Below are positions 1-5,773 of a stretch of 39,599 nucleotides of DNA, in pieces. The number at the start of each line of letters is the position of its first letter. Position 1 is the first letter of the stretch. Origin of the DNA: a virus; the IMG/VR virus record IMGVR_UViG_3300050821_005250, positions 1 through 39,599 of that record, one strand, 5' to 3'. The notes beneath the pieces are model-generated. The model saw only the letters and a list, made by a program, of their open reading frames with translations, was not told the origin of the DNA and did not search any database. Position numbers and translations under genes: made by a program.

Positions 1-43
1 TGTAGCGATTCGCGTTCAGTAGAAGGTGAATTCGCACGAAGAG

Positions 44-98
44 TGCGGAAGAAGGGACTCGAACCCCTACGGCCTTTCGGCCACCAGCTCCTAAGGCT
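44..98 (-). pseudogene. 3' half of host tRNA-Leu(UAG), interrupted by the prophage
   Basis: Read on the minus strand this gives the anticodon loop CTTAGGA, the 3' side of the anticodon stem (GCTGG), the long variable arm, a T-arm with TTCGAGT loop, and acceptor strand CTTCCGC followed by A73. No CCA is encoded. The 5' half is absent here: beyond the core at 89-98 the sequence is unrelated to tRNA. The missing half is at 39502-39540, and acceptor (GCGGAAG/CTTCCGC) and anticodon stems (CCAGC/GCTGG) pair perfectly when the two are joined. The gene is therefore split by integration and should not yield a tRNA. Confidence 0.93.
85..98. repeat. attL core (integration site, left)
   Basis: CAGCTCCTAAGGCT here matches CAGATCCTAAGGCT at 39498-39511 at 13 of 14 positions, with a 10-bp identical core TCCTAAGGCT (89-98 and 39502-39511). 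The core covers the anticodon loop of the host tRNA-Leu, a site class used by tyrosine recombinases. Crossover should lie within the identical 10 bp. Confidence 0.88.
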
Positions 99-111
99 TG
101 TTGCTTAATTG

Positions 112-176
112 AGTATCTACTCTAGAATGTTCAAGTTGACGGATGGCTGTGATCAGTGGTGCCATTTCTGGTGCCA
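112..176 (+). repeat. Left copy of imperfect end repeat (candidate integrase arm sites)
   Basis: Starts with AGTATCT (112-118), followed by GAATG, and ends with two direct copies of TGGTGCCA (157-164 and 169-176). A similar block in the same orientation is at 39320-39382: AGTATCT, then GAATG, then TTCTGGTGCCA at 39372-39382. Repeats shared by both prophage ends and lying outside the core are the expected form of arm-type sites for integrase or excisionase. Function is inferred. Confidence 0.5.
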
Positions 177-184
177 ATCAAGAT

Positions 185-271
185 TGGTGCGGAGCAGAGG
201 ATTCGAACCTCCACGGCCTTTCGGCCAACGGCTCCTAAGGCCGTCGCGTCTGCCAATTCCGCCAGCTCCGC
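185..271 (-). tRNA. Prophage-borne tRNA-Leu(UAG) with encoded CCA
   Basis: Complete class II tRNA on the minus strand. Acceptor GCGGAGC (271-265) pairs with GCTCCGC (195-189), A73 is at 188 and CCA is encoded at 187-185. The anticodon stem ACGGC/GCCGT encloses loop CTTAGGA, so the anticodon is UAG. The long variable arm and T-arm (TTCGAAT loop) are intact. D-arm, anticodon loop and variable arm equal those of the split host tRNA-Leu(UAG). The acceptor, anticodon and T stems differ by paired, compensating changes, so this is a separate functional lineage and not a copy of the host gene. The 5' end is only 6 bases past the integrase stop on the same strand, so it is probably made from that transcript. 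It could replace the interrupted host tRNA. Confidence 0.95.
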
Positions 272-277
272 ATATCC

Positions 278-1318
278 CTAGGCCGCTTTCCGCTTTTTGA
301 CGACGATCCGCTCAATCGCGTCCTTCTTGTGATCGGGGGAAAGATGCGCGTAGCGCATCGTCATCGAAATGCTCTTGTGACCGAGGAGCTCCGAGACGGT
401 CCGGATGTCGACGCCGGCCATGACCAGGCGCGAGGCGAAGGTATGCCGGAGGTCGTGCCAGCGAAAGTTTAGGATCTTCGCGGTACGGACCGCCGTCTCG
501 AACCATCTGCGCCAATCGCGCTGTGCCGAGCTCTTCGTCTCCCTGCAAACCCATTCCGAGCCGGCGGCCATCTTGCGGAGCTTGTCAATCGCCGCGCGCG
601 CGGCCGAATTGATTGGGATAAATCGCCTCCCCGTTTTTCCGCGGACCGTCAAGATACCATGATCGAGATCGACGTCGAGCCAGCGCAAGCCGAATTGTTC
701 GCCGCGGCGCATGCCGGTATTAAGGGCGAGATCGAGCTCCGGGATCCTGTCCGGACATTCCTTGCGGATCGCCTTGCGCAGCGCAGCCTCTTCGGTCTTA
801 TCGAGAAAGCGGATTCTGTGTTCGCCTTCCTTAAATTTTGGGACGCCGGCGACGGGATTCGCGCCGGCCAGGCCCGCGCGCACGGCGTAAGAGAACGCGC
901 TTGAGATCGTCGAGCGGTAGCGATTCACGGTCGAGCCGCTAACCTTCTTGGCATACTCGCGCATGAGCGTATCGATGCGATCGGAGGTCACTTCGGCGAG
1001 CTCGAGGTCGCCGATCGATTCCAGGATCCTGTTCGCGCGGAGCTCGTCGTTAAAGTACGCGGTCTTCGAGACGCGCGGTTGCTTATGCGCGAGAGCTCGC
1101 TCCATGAGCGACCGGAAGAGCATTCGTGATCGCCGGCCAGGGGGGACGAACTTTCCCTCGCGGATCTCGCGCTTGCGCTGGTAGTAGGCGTCGAGCGCGA
1201 CCGACCGTCGGCCGACCTTCTCGCGATGCCGCTTACCCGCGGCGTCGAAGTAAGAGATCCACCAAATGCCGGAATCACGCGGCCGCTCGAAAATGCCTCT
1301 AACGGCGTTTTGTTTCAT
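278..1318 (-). CDS. int: Tyrosine recombinase / phage integrase (left copy)
   Basis: 346-residue site-specific recombinase expected to join and excise the prophage at the tRNA-Leu core. An N-terminal arm-binding region (about 1-60, opening with GIFERP and WWISYFD), a core-binding helical domain (about 65-165) and a C-terminal catalytic domain are present. Catalytic set: R204 (TGMRRGE), K228 (RGKTGRR), H288 and R291 (HDLRHTF), H314 (LLGHKS) and nucleophile Y323 (RYAHLS). The ATG at 1318 is chosen because homology to the other two integrase copies starts there; an upstream ATG at 1465 would lie inside the RHH gene. It overlaps that gene by 20 bp, which suggests coupled translation, and is followed 6 bases later by tRNA-Leu. 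Confidence 0.95.
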   Translation of the reverse strand: MKQNAVRGIFERPRDSGIWWISYFDAAGKRHREKVGRRSVALDAYYQRKREIREGKFVPPGRRSRMLFRSLMERALAHKQPRVSKTAYFNDELRANRILESIGDLELAEVTSDRIDTLMREYAKKVSGSTVNRYRSTISSAFSYAVRAGLAGANPVAGVPKFKEGEHRIRFLDKTEEAALRKAIRKECPDRIPELDLALNTGMRRGEQFGLRWLDVDLDHGILTVRGKTGRRFIPINSAARAAIDKLRKMAAGSEWVCRETKSSAQRDWRRWFETAVRTAKILNFRWHDLRHTFASRLVMAGVDIRTVSELLGHKSISMTMRYAHLSPDHKKDAIERIVVKKRKAA

Positions 1319-1541
1319 TTGACGCCGGGGGATCTCCCCGCTTGGATTTGTGGGCCGCCGGAGCCGTCGCCGTCCTGAGCGCGTGCAGCGAGCCAAGTTC
1401 TTCGTATCGTTCGAAGCCGATGCGAAACACCTTCCGCACGAAATCCGCGACCGACAAGTCTTCATAGTCGGCCGCTCGCTCTACGCGCCCGGCGAGTTCC
1501 GGTCCGGCTCTGAACGATATCTGCTTACTGGGATTAATCAT
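1299..1541 (-). CDS. Ribbon-helix-helix (CopG/Arc-type) DNA-binding protein beside integrase
   Basis: 80 residues. A short basic strand (KQISFRAG, residues 6-13) and two helices ending in ADFVRKVFRIGFERYEEL give the RHH pattern of small dimeric repressors. The tail is basic and disordered. The ATG at 1541 places the strand at the N-terminus as in the family; starts at 1580 and 1607 are possible but lack a better ribosome site. It overlaps the integrase start, so the two are probably made together, and it may set integrase expression or help build the integration complex. A partial paralogue is at 7523-7726. Confidence 0.72.
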   Translation of the reverse strand: MINPSKQISFRAGPELAGRVERAADYEDLSVADFVRKVFRIGFERYEELGSLHALRTATAPAAHKSKRGDPPASNETKRR

Positions 1542-1740
1542 TGCAATTCCGGGTCTAGTGTACGCCTGAAGTGGATTCATTTGCAGTGAACGAATCCAAA
1601 AACGCAAAGAGAAGTTACCAGAGATGCGGAGCCTTGTCCAACCGGAAAGGGGTTGCGGAGCCAGTGGAGCAAATCATCCTATTGACGTACTTGGCTCCAA
1701 GTGATAGATATGGCTCTAGAAGTTTTTGGGAGAACCTTCT
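1542..1740. promoter_or_regulatory. Divergent early control region with candidate operators
   Basis: 199 bp between the leftward RHH-int genes and the rightward RHH-Xis-Rep genes. TTGACG (1682-1687), a 17-bp spacer and TAGATA (1705-1710) form a candidate rightward promoter; the -10 match is weak. TGCGGAGCC occurs twice in direct orientation (1625-1633, 1654-1662), and related inverted GGCTCC/GGCTCT motifs lie at 1693-1698 and 1712-1717, over the spacer and just past the -10. The motif CTTGG-CT-CCAAG is centred in the spacer. Repeats overlapping a promoter suit operators for the RHH proteins made on both sides. Confidence 0.5.
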
Positions 1741-1926
1741 ATGAACCGCAACAAACCCAAGAAGCACGATCCATCTAAGAACTACAATCAAATCAGTTTC
1801 CGCGTAAGCGACCACGTTTTACAGATGCTCACCGCAATTGCCGACAAAGAGAGACGCTCCGTGGCGTCCGTTGTCCGGAACCTCATCGTAGACCGCTTCG
1901 AGAAACGCTCGAGCGCGGCCGCATGA
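1741..1926 (+). CDS. Ribbon-helix-helix protein, first rightward gene
   Basis: 61 residues. A basic N-terminus leads into strand NQISFRVS (16-23), then helix HVLQMLTAIADKE and a second helix VASVVRNLIVDRFEK, the RHH layout. GGGAG lies 8 bases before the ATG at 1741, so this start is preferred to 1726. Its stop overlaps the next start (ATGA). The position next to the divergent control region suggests an autoregulating repressor, and it is the best candidate here for a lysogeny or early-gene regulator because no CI-like protein was found. Antitoxins share this fold, but no toxin partner follows. Confidence 0.72.
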   Translation: MNRNKPKKHDPSKNYNQISFRVSDHVLQMLTAIADKERRSVASVVRNLIVDRFEKRSSAAA

Positions 1927-2150
1927 GCGACCGCATCCTGTATTCGCGAGAGGAAGCGGCCGAGGCTCTCTCTCTCTCGGTTTCGACGATCGACGTGATG
2001 ATCGGCCGCGGCATGCTGCGCGCGCGCCGGCACGGTCGCCGCGTCCTCATCCATCGCAGCGAGATGGAGCGCGTTTCCCGGATGGATCTGCCGCGCATCT
2101 GGCCTCTGCGGAAATCCCTCAAGAAAAACGAGCAAGAGAAAATCGCGTGA
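1923..2150 (+). CDS. Excisionase / AlpA-like helix-turn-helix protein
   Basis: 75 residues. The N-terminal block YSREEAAEALSLSVSTIDVM and the following GRGMLRARRHGRRVLIHRSEME match the excisionase-type (HTH_17) DNA-binding domain with its wing. Such proteins bend the attachment site and turn integration into excision, or act as transcription activators. It overlaps the upstream RHH gene by 4 bp and lies 3 bp before the replication gene, so it belongs to the first rightward operon. Whether it acts with the left or the right integrase cannot be told. Confidence 0.75.
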   Translation: MSDRILYSREEAAEALSLSVSTIDVMIGRGMLRARRHGRRVLIHRSEMERVSRMDLPRIWPLRKSLKKNEQEKIA

Positions 2151-2153
2151 GCC

Positions 2154-2909
2154 ATGAGCAGCGCTGGCCCACCTCCGATCTCTTACATACCGATCGCGCC
2201 TGGACTGATCGAGTGGAAGCACATTCTACGGATGGGCGGAGGGTCCGTACGGATGGGAGGGTCCGCATTGTGGCTCTTCACGTTCCTCGTTCATCACCAG
2301 CGGCGACCAGACGGCCTGGTGCACGGCGGCCGGCCGATCACCTACCAGTGGATCGCCGAGAGGCTCAAGGCGCCGCCAACAGCGGAGCGAACACTCCGGC
2401 GATGGATGCAAGTCCTAAAATCCGGCGCCTACATCCGCACCCGAAAAGTGCGGGACGGGGGCGGAATGATCGTCTCGGTCGTCGCGCAAAAAAAATGGCC
2501 GGGCTACTCATCGCAGGGGCGTCTATTTCCGCGGCCGGAGCCGGCGAAAATGCCAGGTACCAGGACCGCCAGCAAAGCCTGTGGAAAACCTGTGGAAAAG
2601 CCTGTGGAAAACGTCGAAAGCGGCCTGGTACTGGACCGGCCCGGTGAGGCCGGACCAGTACCAGGTTTAAGGCCGTTGAGTAGCTTTAAGAAAGAAATAG
2701 ACAAACCTAATAAGAACGCGCAACCCGCGGCGAGAGACGCCGTCGGTCCTGAGGATAACGCGGTTTTTCTCGCGCGTCTCGCGGCGATCGCCAAGGCCAA
2801 AGCGATCGACAAGCGGCCGGCCATGACCGACCAGGAGCTCGACGCACGGCGCCGGCTCCTGCTCGACCAGGTGGAGCAGATCCGGAAGAGGCAAAGCAAA
2901 GCCTCCTGA
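2154..2909 (+). CDS. Phage replication initiator, lambda O-like arrangement
   Basis: 251 residues. The N-terminal 120 residues look like a winged helix-turn-helix (SALWLFTFLVHH, then ITYQWIAERLKAPPTAERT and LRRWMQVLKSGAYI), as in phage O-type replication proteins. The middle is low-complexity and basic, coded by DNA holding iterons and a large inverted repeat. The C-terminal 60 residues are charged and helical. Lambda O has the same plan: an iteron-binding N-domain, the origin inside the gene, and a C-domain that contacts the helicase loader. No helicase or loader is recognised nearby, so host DnaB may be recruited directly. Assignment is by pattern and context. Confidence 0.62.
   Translation: MSSAGPPPISYIPIAPGLIEWKHILRMGGGSVRMGGSALWLFTFLVHHQRRPDGLVHGGRPITYQWIAERLKAPPTAERTLRRWMQVLKSGAYIRTRKVRDGGGMIVSVVAQKKWPGYSSQGRLFPRPEPAKMPGTRTASKACGKPVEKPVENVESGLVLDRPGEAGPVPGLRPLSSFKKEIDKPNKNAQPAARDAVGPEDNAVFLARLAAIAKAKAIDKRPAMTDQELDARRRLLLDQVEQIRKRQSKAS
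2580..2715 (+). other. Candidate replication origin inside the initiator gene
   Basis: Three direct TGTGGAAAA elements begin at 2580, 2591 and 2603, about one helical turn apart; the complement TTTTCCACA resembles a DnaA box. An inverted repeat follows with 18-bp arms (2624-2641 and 2648-2665, 17 of 18 pairing, 6-base loop). CCAGGTACCAGG at 2553-2564 repeats part of the arm. An AT-rich purine tract at 2681-2715 then stands out from the GC-rich gene. Iterons next to an unwinding element inside an initiator gene is the lambda ori arrangement. Confidence 0.55.
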
Positions 2910-2954
2910 CAAGAAAAGCGCAATCCGGTCGCCTTCTAGGGGAGGGCTCGGAGA

Positions 2955-3242
2955 ATGCCGAAAGGTTTTCCGAAAACCCGCGCCGAACTACACCTAGCCG
3001 GATACGTCTGGGTTGGCGTCGGAGAGTGTCGCGGATGCAACGAGCGTATCGAGTGGTTTCAAACGCCGAATCGCCGCGCCGACGGATCCTACCCGAAGAT
3101 TCCCATCTCGACGCTCTTGGACGACACGGTCACCGCGCATTTCGCAATCTGTCCCGCGCGCGAGGCGTTTAAGCGCGCGGACAAAGCGCACCGCGATCGC
3201 GTCGAAGGTCCCAAGCCGGAGCAGGGAGTCCTCTTCCGATGA
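2955..3242 (+). CDS. Small zinc-finger-like phage protein
   Basis: 95 residues, function unknown. CRGCNERIEWFQTPNRR (24-40) followed by KIPIST and, later, HFAIC looks like a single metal site made of CxxC plus a distal H/C pair. CGGAGA sits just before the ATG. The protein at 3869-4105 has the same plan (CGKCQRRIEWWED, then HYSAC), so the two are probably related members of one phage-accessory family. It follows the replication gene on the same strand. Confidence 0.7.
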   Translation: MPKGFPKTRAELHLAGYVWVGVGECRGCNERIEWFQTPNRRADGSYPKIPISTLLDDTVTAHFAICPAREAFKRADKAHRDRVEGPKPEQGVLFR

Positions 3243-3257
3243 CATTGCGGAGGCAAC

Positions 3258-3524
3258 ATGCCGAAAAGCAAAACTGTAAATAAAAGTTTACCGCCGGATC
3301 GGCGCACGCAGCGCTACTTTCCCGGCGATCCCGCCGTTAACTTGCTGAACGCGGCGACCGATTGGGTGCGATCGCGCGGCGGAGATGTGCTGGTCATTGG
3401 CGGAGTCGAGGTCCAGCGCTGGCCGGAAGATCTGGAATTTACGTTTCGTGTCGCGGTCCGCTGTACGGGGCGGTCGCCGGTCGCAGTTCCGTCTGACGAC
3501 GCGGCTGCGGTCACTAACGAGTAG
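3258..3524 (+). CDS. Hypothetical early protein
   Basis: 88 residues, no recognised family. A strong GGAGG lies 5 bases before the ATG. The middle, VLVIGGVEVQRWPEDLEFTF, suggests a compact beta-rich fold. The last residues AAAVTNE and the stop are coded by the first copy of a 20-bp tandem repeat that continues beyond the gene (3504-3583), so the repeat seems to have expanded from the gene's own 3' end. Confidence 0.62.
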   Translation: MPKSKTVNKSLPPDRRTQRYFPGDPAVNLLNAATDWVRSRGGDVLVIGGVEVQRWPEDLEFTFRVAVRCTGRSPVAVPSDDAAAVTNE

Positions 3525-3583
3525 CTGCGGTCACTAACGAGTAGCTGCGGTCACTAACGAGTAGCTGCGGTCACTAACGAGTA
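3504..3583 (+). repeat. Four perfect 20-bp tandem repeats
   Basis: GCTGCGGTCACTAACGAGTA occurs four times without a mismatch, at 3504, 3524, 3544 and 3564. Copy 1 is coding (end of the 3258-3524 gene), and copies 2-4 fill the gap before the ATG at 3591. There are no spacers, so it is not a CRISPR array. It may be a binding-site cluster or a recent slippage expansion. Confidence 0.95.
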
Positions 3584-3590
3584 GGCGACG

Positions 3591-3872
3591 ATGACATTCG
3601 AATCCGAGCACGAGGAGAGACTTCGCGAACGGCTGGAAGCGCTACTGCTCGGCGCCGTGAACTATCACACGATCGAGGAAATCAAAACGGCGCTCGAGAA
3701 ACGGCACGGCGCGCGCGTCGCGAAGGCCGAGGTTATCGCTCAGCTCGGAAAACTCAAGCGGGCCGGATACGCTCTGCACAAACTGCAGCGCGGGCCGGAG
3801 CCGATTTACAAGCTCGGAGCACGCGCGAGCGATCAGCTACCGCTGCTCGCCGCGAAGGACTATCCGGATTGA
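3591..3872 (+). CDS. Winged-helix-like small protein
   Basis: 93 residues. TIEEIKTALEKRHG, AKAEVIAQLGKLKRAGYAL and PEPIYKL follow the helix-helix-wing order of small winged helix-turn-helix proteins. No catalytic motif is seen. It is separated from the previous gene by the 20-bp repeats and overlaps the next gene at TTGA. A transcription-regulating role is possible, but the fold is inferred from pattern only. Confidence 0.62.
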   Translation: MTFESEHEERLRERLEALLLGAVNYHTIEEIKTALEKRHGARVAKAEVIAQLGKLKRAGYALHKLQRGPEPIYKLGARASDQLPLLAAKDYPD

Positions 3873-4105
3873 GGATCTACGACGAGGCCGTCCTCGAGCG
3901 CATGGGCTTTGTAAAAGTAGCTAGGCCGGACGGCTTCTGCGGAAAGTGTCAGCGGCGGATCGAATGGTGGGAGGACCGCCTGCAGCACAAGGTCCCGTTT
4001 ATACGCACCAAGGGCGGAAAACTCGCTCCGCACTACTCGGCATGTCGAGGAGTCGTGAAGGCCAGCAAGACGGTTAGAGCGAAGGTGAAAAAATGGGAAG
4101 ACTGA
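3869..4105 (+). CDS. Small zinc-finger-like phage protein, relative of the 2955 gene
   Basis: 78 residues from TTG at 3869, overlapping the previous stop, with AAGGA in front; ATG at 3902 is an alternative. CGKCQRRIEWWEDRLQHKVP and HYSACRG mirror CRGCNERIEWF and HFAICPA of the 2955-3242 protein, so the pair look like diverged paralogues with one metal site. Its 3' end overlaps the next gene by 13 bp. Function unknown. Confidence 0.65.
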   Translation: MRIYDEAVLERMGFVKVARPDGFCGKCQRRIEWWEDRLQHKVPFIRTKGGKLAPHYSACRGVVKASKTVRAKVKKWED

Positions 4106-4539
4106 AAAAATACATCAATCAGAAACTCGTTAACGATTTCGGTGTCACTAGAGCTCTCGATCGCCGGCTCGAGGATTGGATGGCCGTCGCGCGCGAGCGC
4201 ATCCTCGGGGAATTGGCCGACGGGCTGCTCTGTCCGGACGGCGGTCCGTATCTGCTCGGGATCGAGAAGGGCTCGAAGGCCGTCGTCGACTGGCAGGGCG
4301 AGCTCTTTACCGTGCTGGTCGCCTCTTCCGTTGCGGCCGGCAATCACGACATACGAGTCGCCGAGAAGTTCGCCGCGAAGCGGATCCAGGCGATTCAGAA
4401 AAAAGCCAAGCGCGAAAGGTTCGCGCGCCTGGTCGTCAAGATCAATCCGGGTTTCGAGCACGAATTCGCGAAGCAAACTCTCGAGCACCTGGCGACGGTC
4501 GGAGATCAGAAAGAGCGGCGCCAGAGGCCTCGCCGATGA
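4093..4539 (+). CDS. Hypothetical early protein, helical
   Basis: 148 residues, no family recognised. The N-terminal half is helical (INQKLVNDFG, LEDWMAVARERILGELADG); the middle has YLLGIEKGSKAVVDWQGEL, and the C-terminal third is strongly basic (KFAAKRIQAIQKKAKRERFA). Overlaps at both ends (13 bp and ATGA) tie it to its neighbours in one translation-coupled operon. Nucleic-acid binding is possible from the charge only. Confidence 0.65.
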   Translation: MGRLKKYINQKLVNDFGVTRALDRRLEDWMAVARERILGELADGLLCPDGGPYLLGIEKGSKAVVDWQGELFTVLVASSVAAGNHDIRVAEKFAAKRIQAIQKKAKRERFARLVVKINPGFEHEFAKQTLEHLATVGDQKERRQRPRR

Positions 4540-4925
4540 GCAGCGATTTGTTGCTGAAGCTATGCGTCCCGCACAAGACGCGCGGCCGCCTGGTCCCCGC
4601 CGAGTACACGGTCAACGGCGAGGGAATGTGCAAAGCGTGTTACCGCGGCGCGGCGATCGACGAGAAGCCGGCGCTCGCCGTAGTCCCGGCCAAAACAGAA
4701 ACAAAATCCGCTGCAAAGGAAAATCACATGCCAGCACGCAAGGAAATCGATTGGTCCGCGGTCCAGCGCGATCGCGATGCGGGAGTCCCGGTTAGCGAGC
4801 TCGTAACGAAATACAAAGTTTCGAATCCTGTGATCTACGCCAGGACGCACACGAACGGCAAAAAACGTGCGGGGGGGGGCAAAACGGGAAAAGCAAGCGA
4901 GCGGGCCGCAAAGGAGGCGGCGTGA
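4536..4925 (+). CDS. Zinc-finger plus helix-turn-helix protein with G9 tract
   Basis: 129 residues. The N-terminal part has CVPH and CKAC spaced like a metal site. The part from residue 65 (PARKEIDWSAVQRDRDAG, VSELVTKYKVSNPVIYARTH) looks like a homeodomain-like helix-turn-helix, with a Lys/Gly-rich tail. It starts in an ATGA overlap and ends in a GTGA overlap. A run of nine G at about 4869-4877, near the 3' end, codes part of the Gly-rich tail and is a likely slippage site. A DNA-binding regulator is the best guess. Confidence 0.62.
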   Translation: MSSDLLLKLCVPHKTRGRLVPAEYTVNGEGMCKACYRGAAIDEKPALAVVPAKTETKSAAKENHMPARKEIDWSAVQRDRDAGVPVSELVTKYKVSNPVIYARTHTNGKKRAGGGKTGKASERAAKEAA

Positions 4926-5029
4926 CGAAGCGCAATGGAGGACGCGCGAGATTCGCTGGCGCGCTCGAGGAGCTCCGCGCGGAGCGCGAGCGGATCGACG
5001 CAATTATTCTGCAGCTTGAGGCGATGTAG
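4922..5029 (+). CDS. 35-residue helical small protein
   Basis: GTG start overlapping the previous TGA (GTGA). After a basic start (TKRNGGRARF) it forms one amphipathic helix, ALEELRAERERIDAIILQLE, with a heptad pattern typical of a short coiled coil. The next gene follows after 12 bp with its own AGAGAGG ribosome site. The coupling makes a real gene likely. Function unknown. Confidence 0.55.
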   Translation: MTKRNGGRARFAGALEELRAERERIDAIILQLEAM

Positions 5030-5041
5030 AGAGGAAAGCCG

Positions 5042-5341
5042 ATGAGAGAGCCGGACTTTTTGCTTTGCGTGTTTTGGGGAATGCAGCCGATACCGTCGCG
5101 ACGCGTGCGCTGCTCGCAATGTCCCAACCTGGTCGCGATCGATCTGCGCAACCACTTCGACATGCTGTTTCCCGAAATGCTTCCGATTTGTCCCGAGTGT
5201 TTTTTGCGGCTGGTGGATCCGACCTTCGGAGGAGTAGCGATCGGCGGCCGCGTCCTAGAGACGGAGAAAATCTCTATACCTCCGCGCATGGTGGAGTACG
5301 CGCGCGACGTCGTCAAACAGTGGAAGGCCAGCCGGAATTGA
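5042..5341 (+). CDS. Cys-rich small phage protein
   Basis: 99 residues with AGAGAGG 7 bases before the ATG. CSQC and CPEC (separated by about 27 residues) make a likely four-Cys zinc site. The C-terminal part holds GRVLETEKISIPPRMVEYARD. It ends in a TTGA overlap with the next gene. Function unknown; it belongs to the early Cys-rich cluster. Confidence 0.7.
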   Translation: MREPDFLLCVFWGMQPIPSRRVRCSQCPNLVAIDLRNHFDMLFPEMLPICPECFLRLVDPTFGGVAIGGRVLETEKISIPPRMVEYARDVVKQWKASRN

Positions 5342-5610
5342 TCACCGTTTTCAAATATCGAATCGAGCCCGGGGAGACGATCCTCCACATGCCGAAAGGC
5401 GCCGGCCTGCTCCATTTTGACTTCGTGCCGAAAGATAGGGCCTGGTTTGTGTGGGCCCTGGTCGACACCAGGCGGCCGGACGAGATCCGGACGCTGCGCA
5501 TGTACGGGACCGGTCACGAAATCCAGACCTACGGCGTATATATCGGCACGGCGATCAGCCTGCAGGGTTTCGTCGCGCATCTCTTCGAGGTCGCAAAAAC
5601 CGATGCTTAA
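5338..5610 (+). CDS. DUF7352-like small phage protein
   Basis: 90 residues from TTG at 5338, sharing bases with the previous stop. The pattern KYRIEPGETILHMPKGAGLL, WALVDT, then GTGHEI and IGTAISLQGFVAHLFE is that of a short conserved phage and plasmid protein family of unknown function (my recollection is DUF7352; the family name is less sure than the similarity). It overlaps the next gene by 8 bp. Confidence 0.65.
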   Translation: MITVFKYRIEPGETILHMPKGAGLLHFDFVPKDRAWFVWALVDTRRPDEIRTLRMYGTGHEIQTYGVYIGTAISLQGFVAHLFEVAKTDA

Positions 5611-5773
5611 ATTCAAATTGAACGTCCGCGCAAAATGCGAAAAGCATCCTCGCTACGATCCCCAAAAAGACGGCGAGGCGGGAATCAAGGGCGGCTGCGA
5701 GCGATGCACGGCTCTGTACAAAGCATTTCGCCAGCTCGCCGCGGCGACGGCGTTTTTCGGAGGGGGCAAATGA
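5603..5773 (+). CDS. 56-residue CxxC protein
   Basis: ATG at 5603 overlaps the end of the upstream gene. CEKHPRYDP and CERCTALYKAF give C..H and CxxC pairs for one likely zinc site. The protein is basic and ends FFGGGK. It overlaps the next gene at ATGA. It is too short for family recognition and sits among other Cys-rich early proteins. Confidence 0.62.
   Translation: MLKFKLNVRAKCEKHPRYDPQKDGEAGIKGGCERCTALYKAFRQLAAATAFFGGGK

Noticed and set aside
185-271. Internal tRNA considered as the host gene rebuilt by integration
   Set aside because: Its 5' end faces the integrase, its stems differ from both split halves, and the halves already make a complete tRNA together, so it belongs to the element.
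109-300. 63-codon plus-strand ORF at the left end
   Set aside because: It lies across the tRNA-Leu gene and arm repeats and has no ribosome site or family pattern.
1319-1465. Upstream start for the left integrase at 1465
   Set aside because: The added 49 residues are out-of-frame RHH coding sequence; similarity with the other integrases begins at ATG 1318.
2147-2647. 166-codon plus-strand ORF overlapping the initiator
   Set aside because: Different frame, Arg/Ala/Gly-rich composition of a shadow frame; the 2154-2909 frame has domain-like structure.
3504-3583. Repeats considered as a CRISPR array
   Set aside because: The four 20-bp units are directly adjacent without spacers and there are no cas genes.
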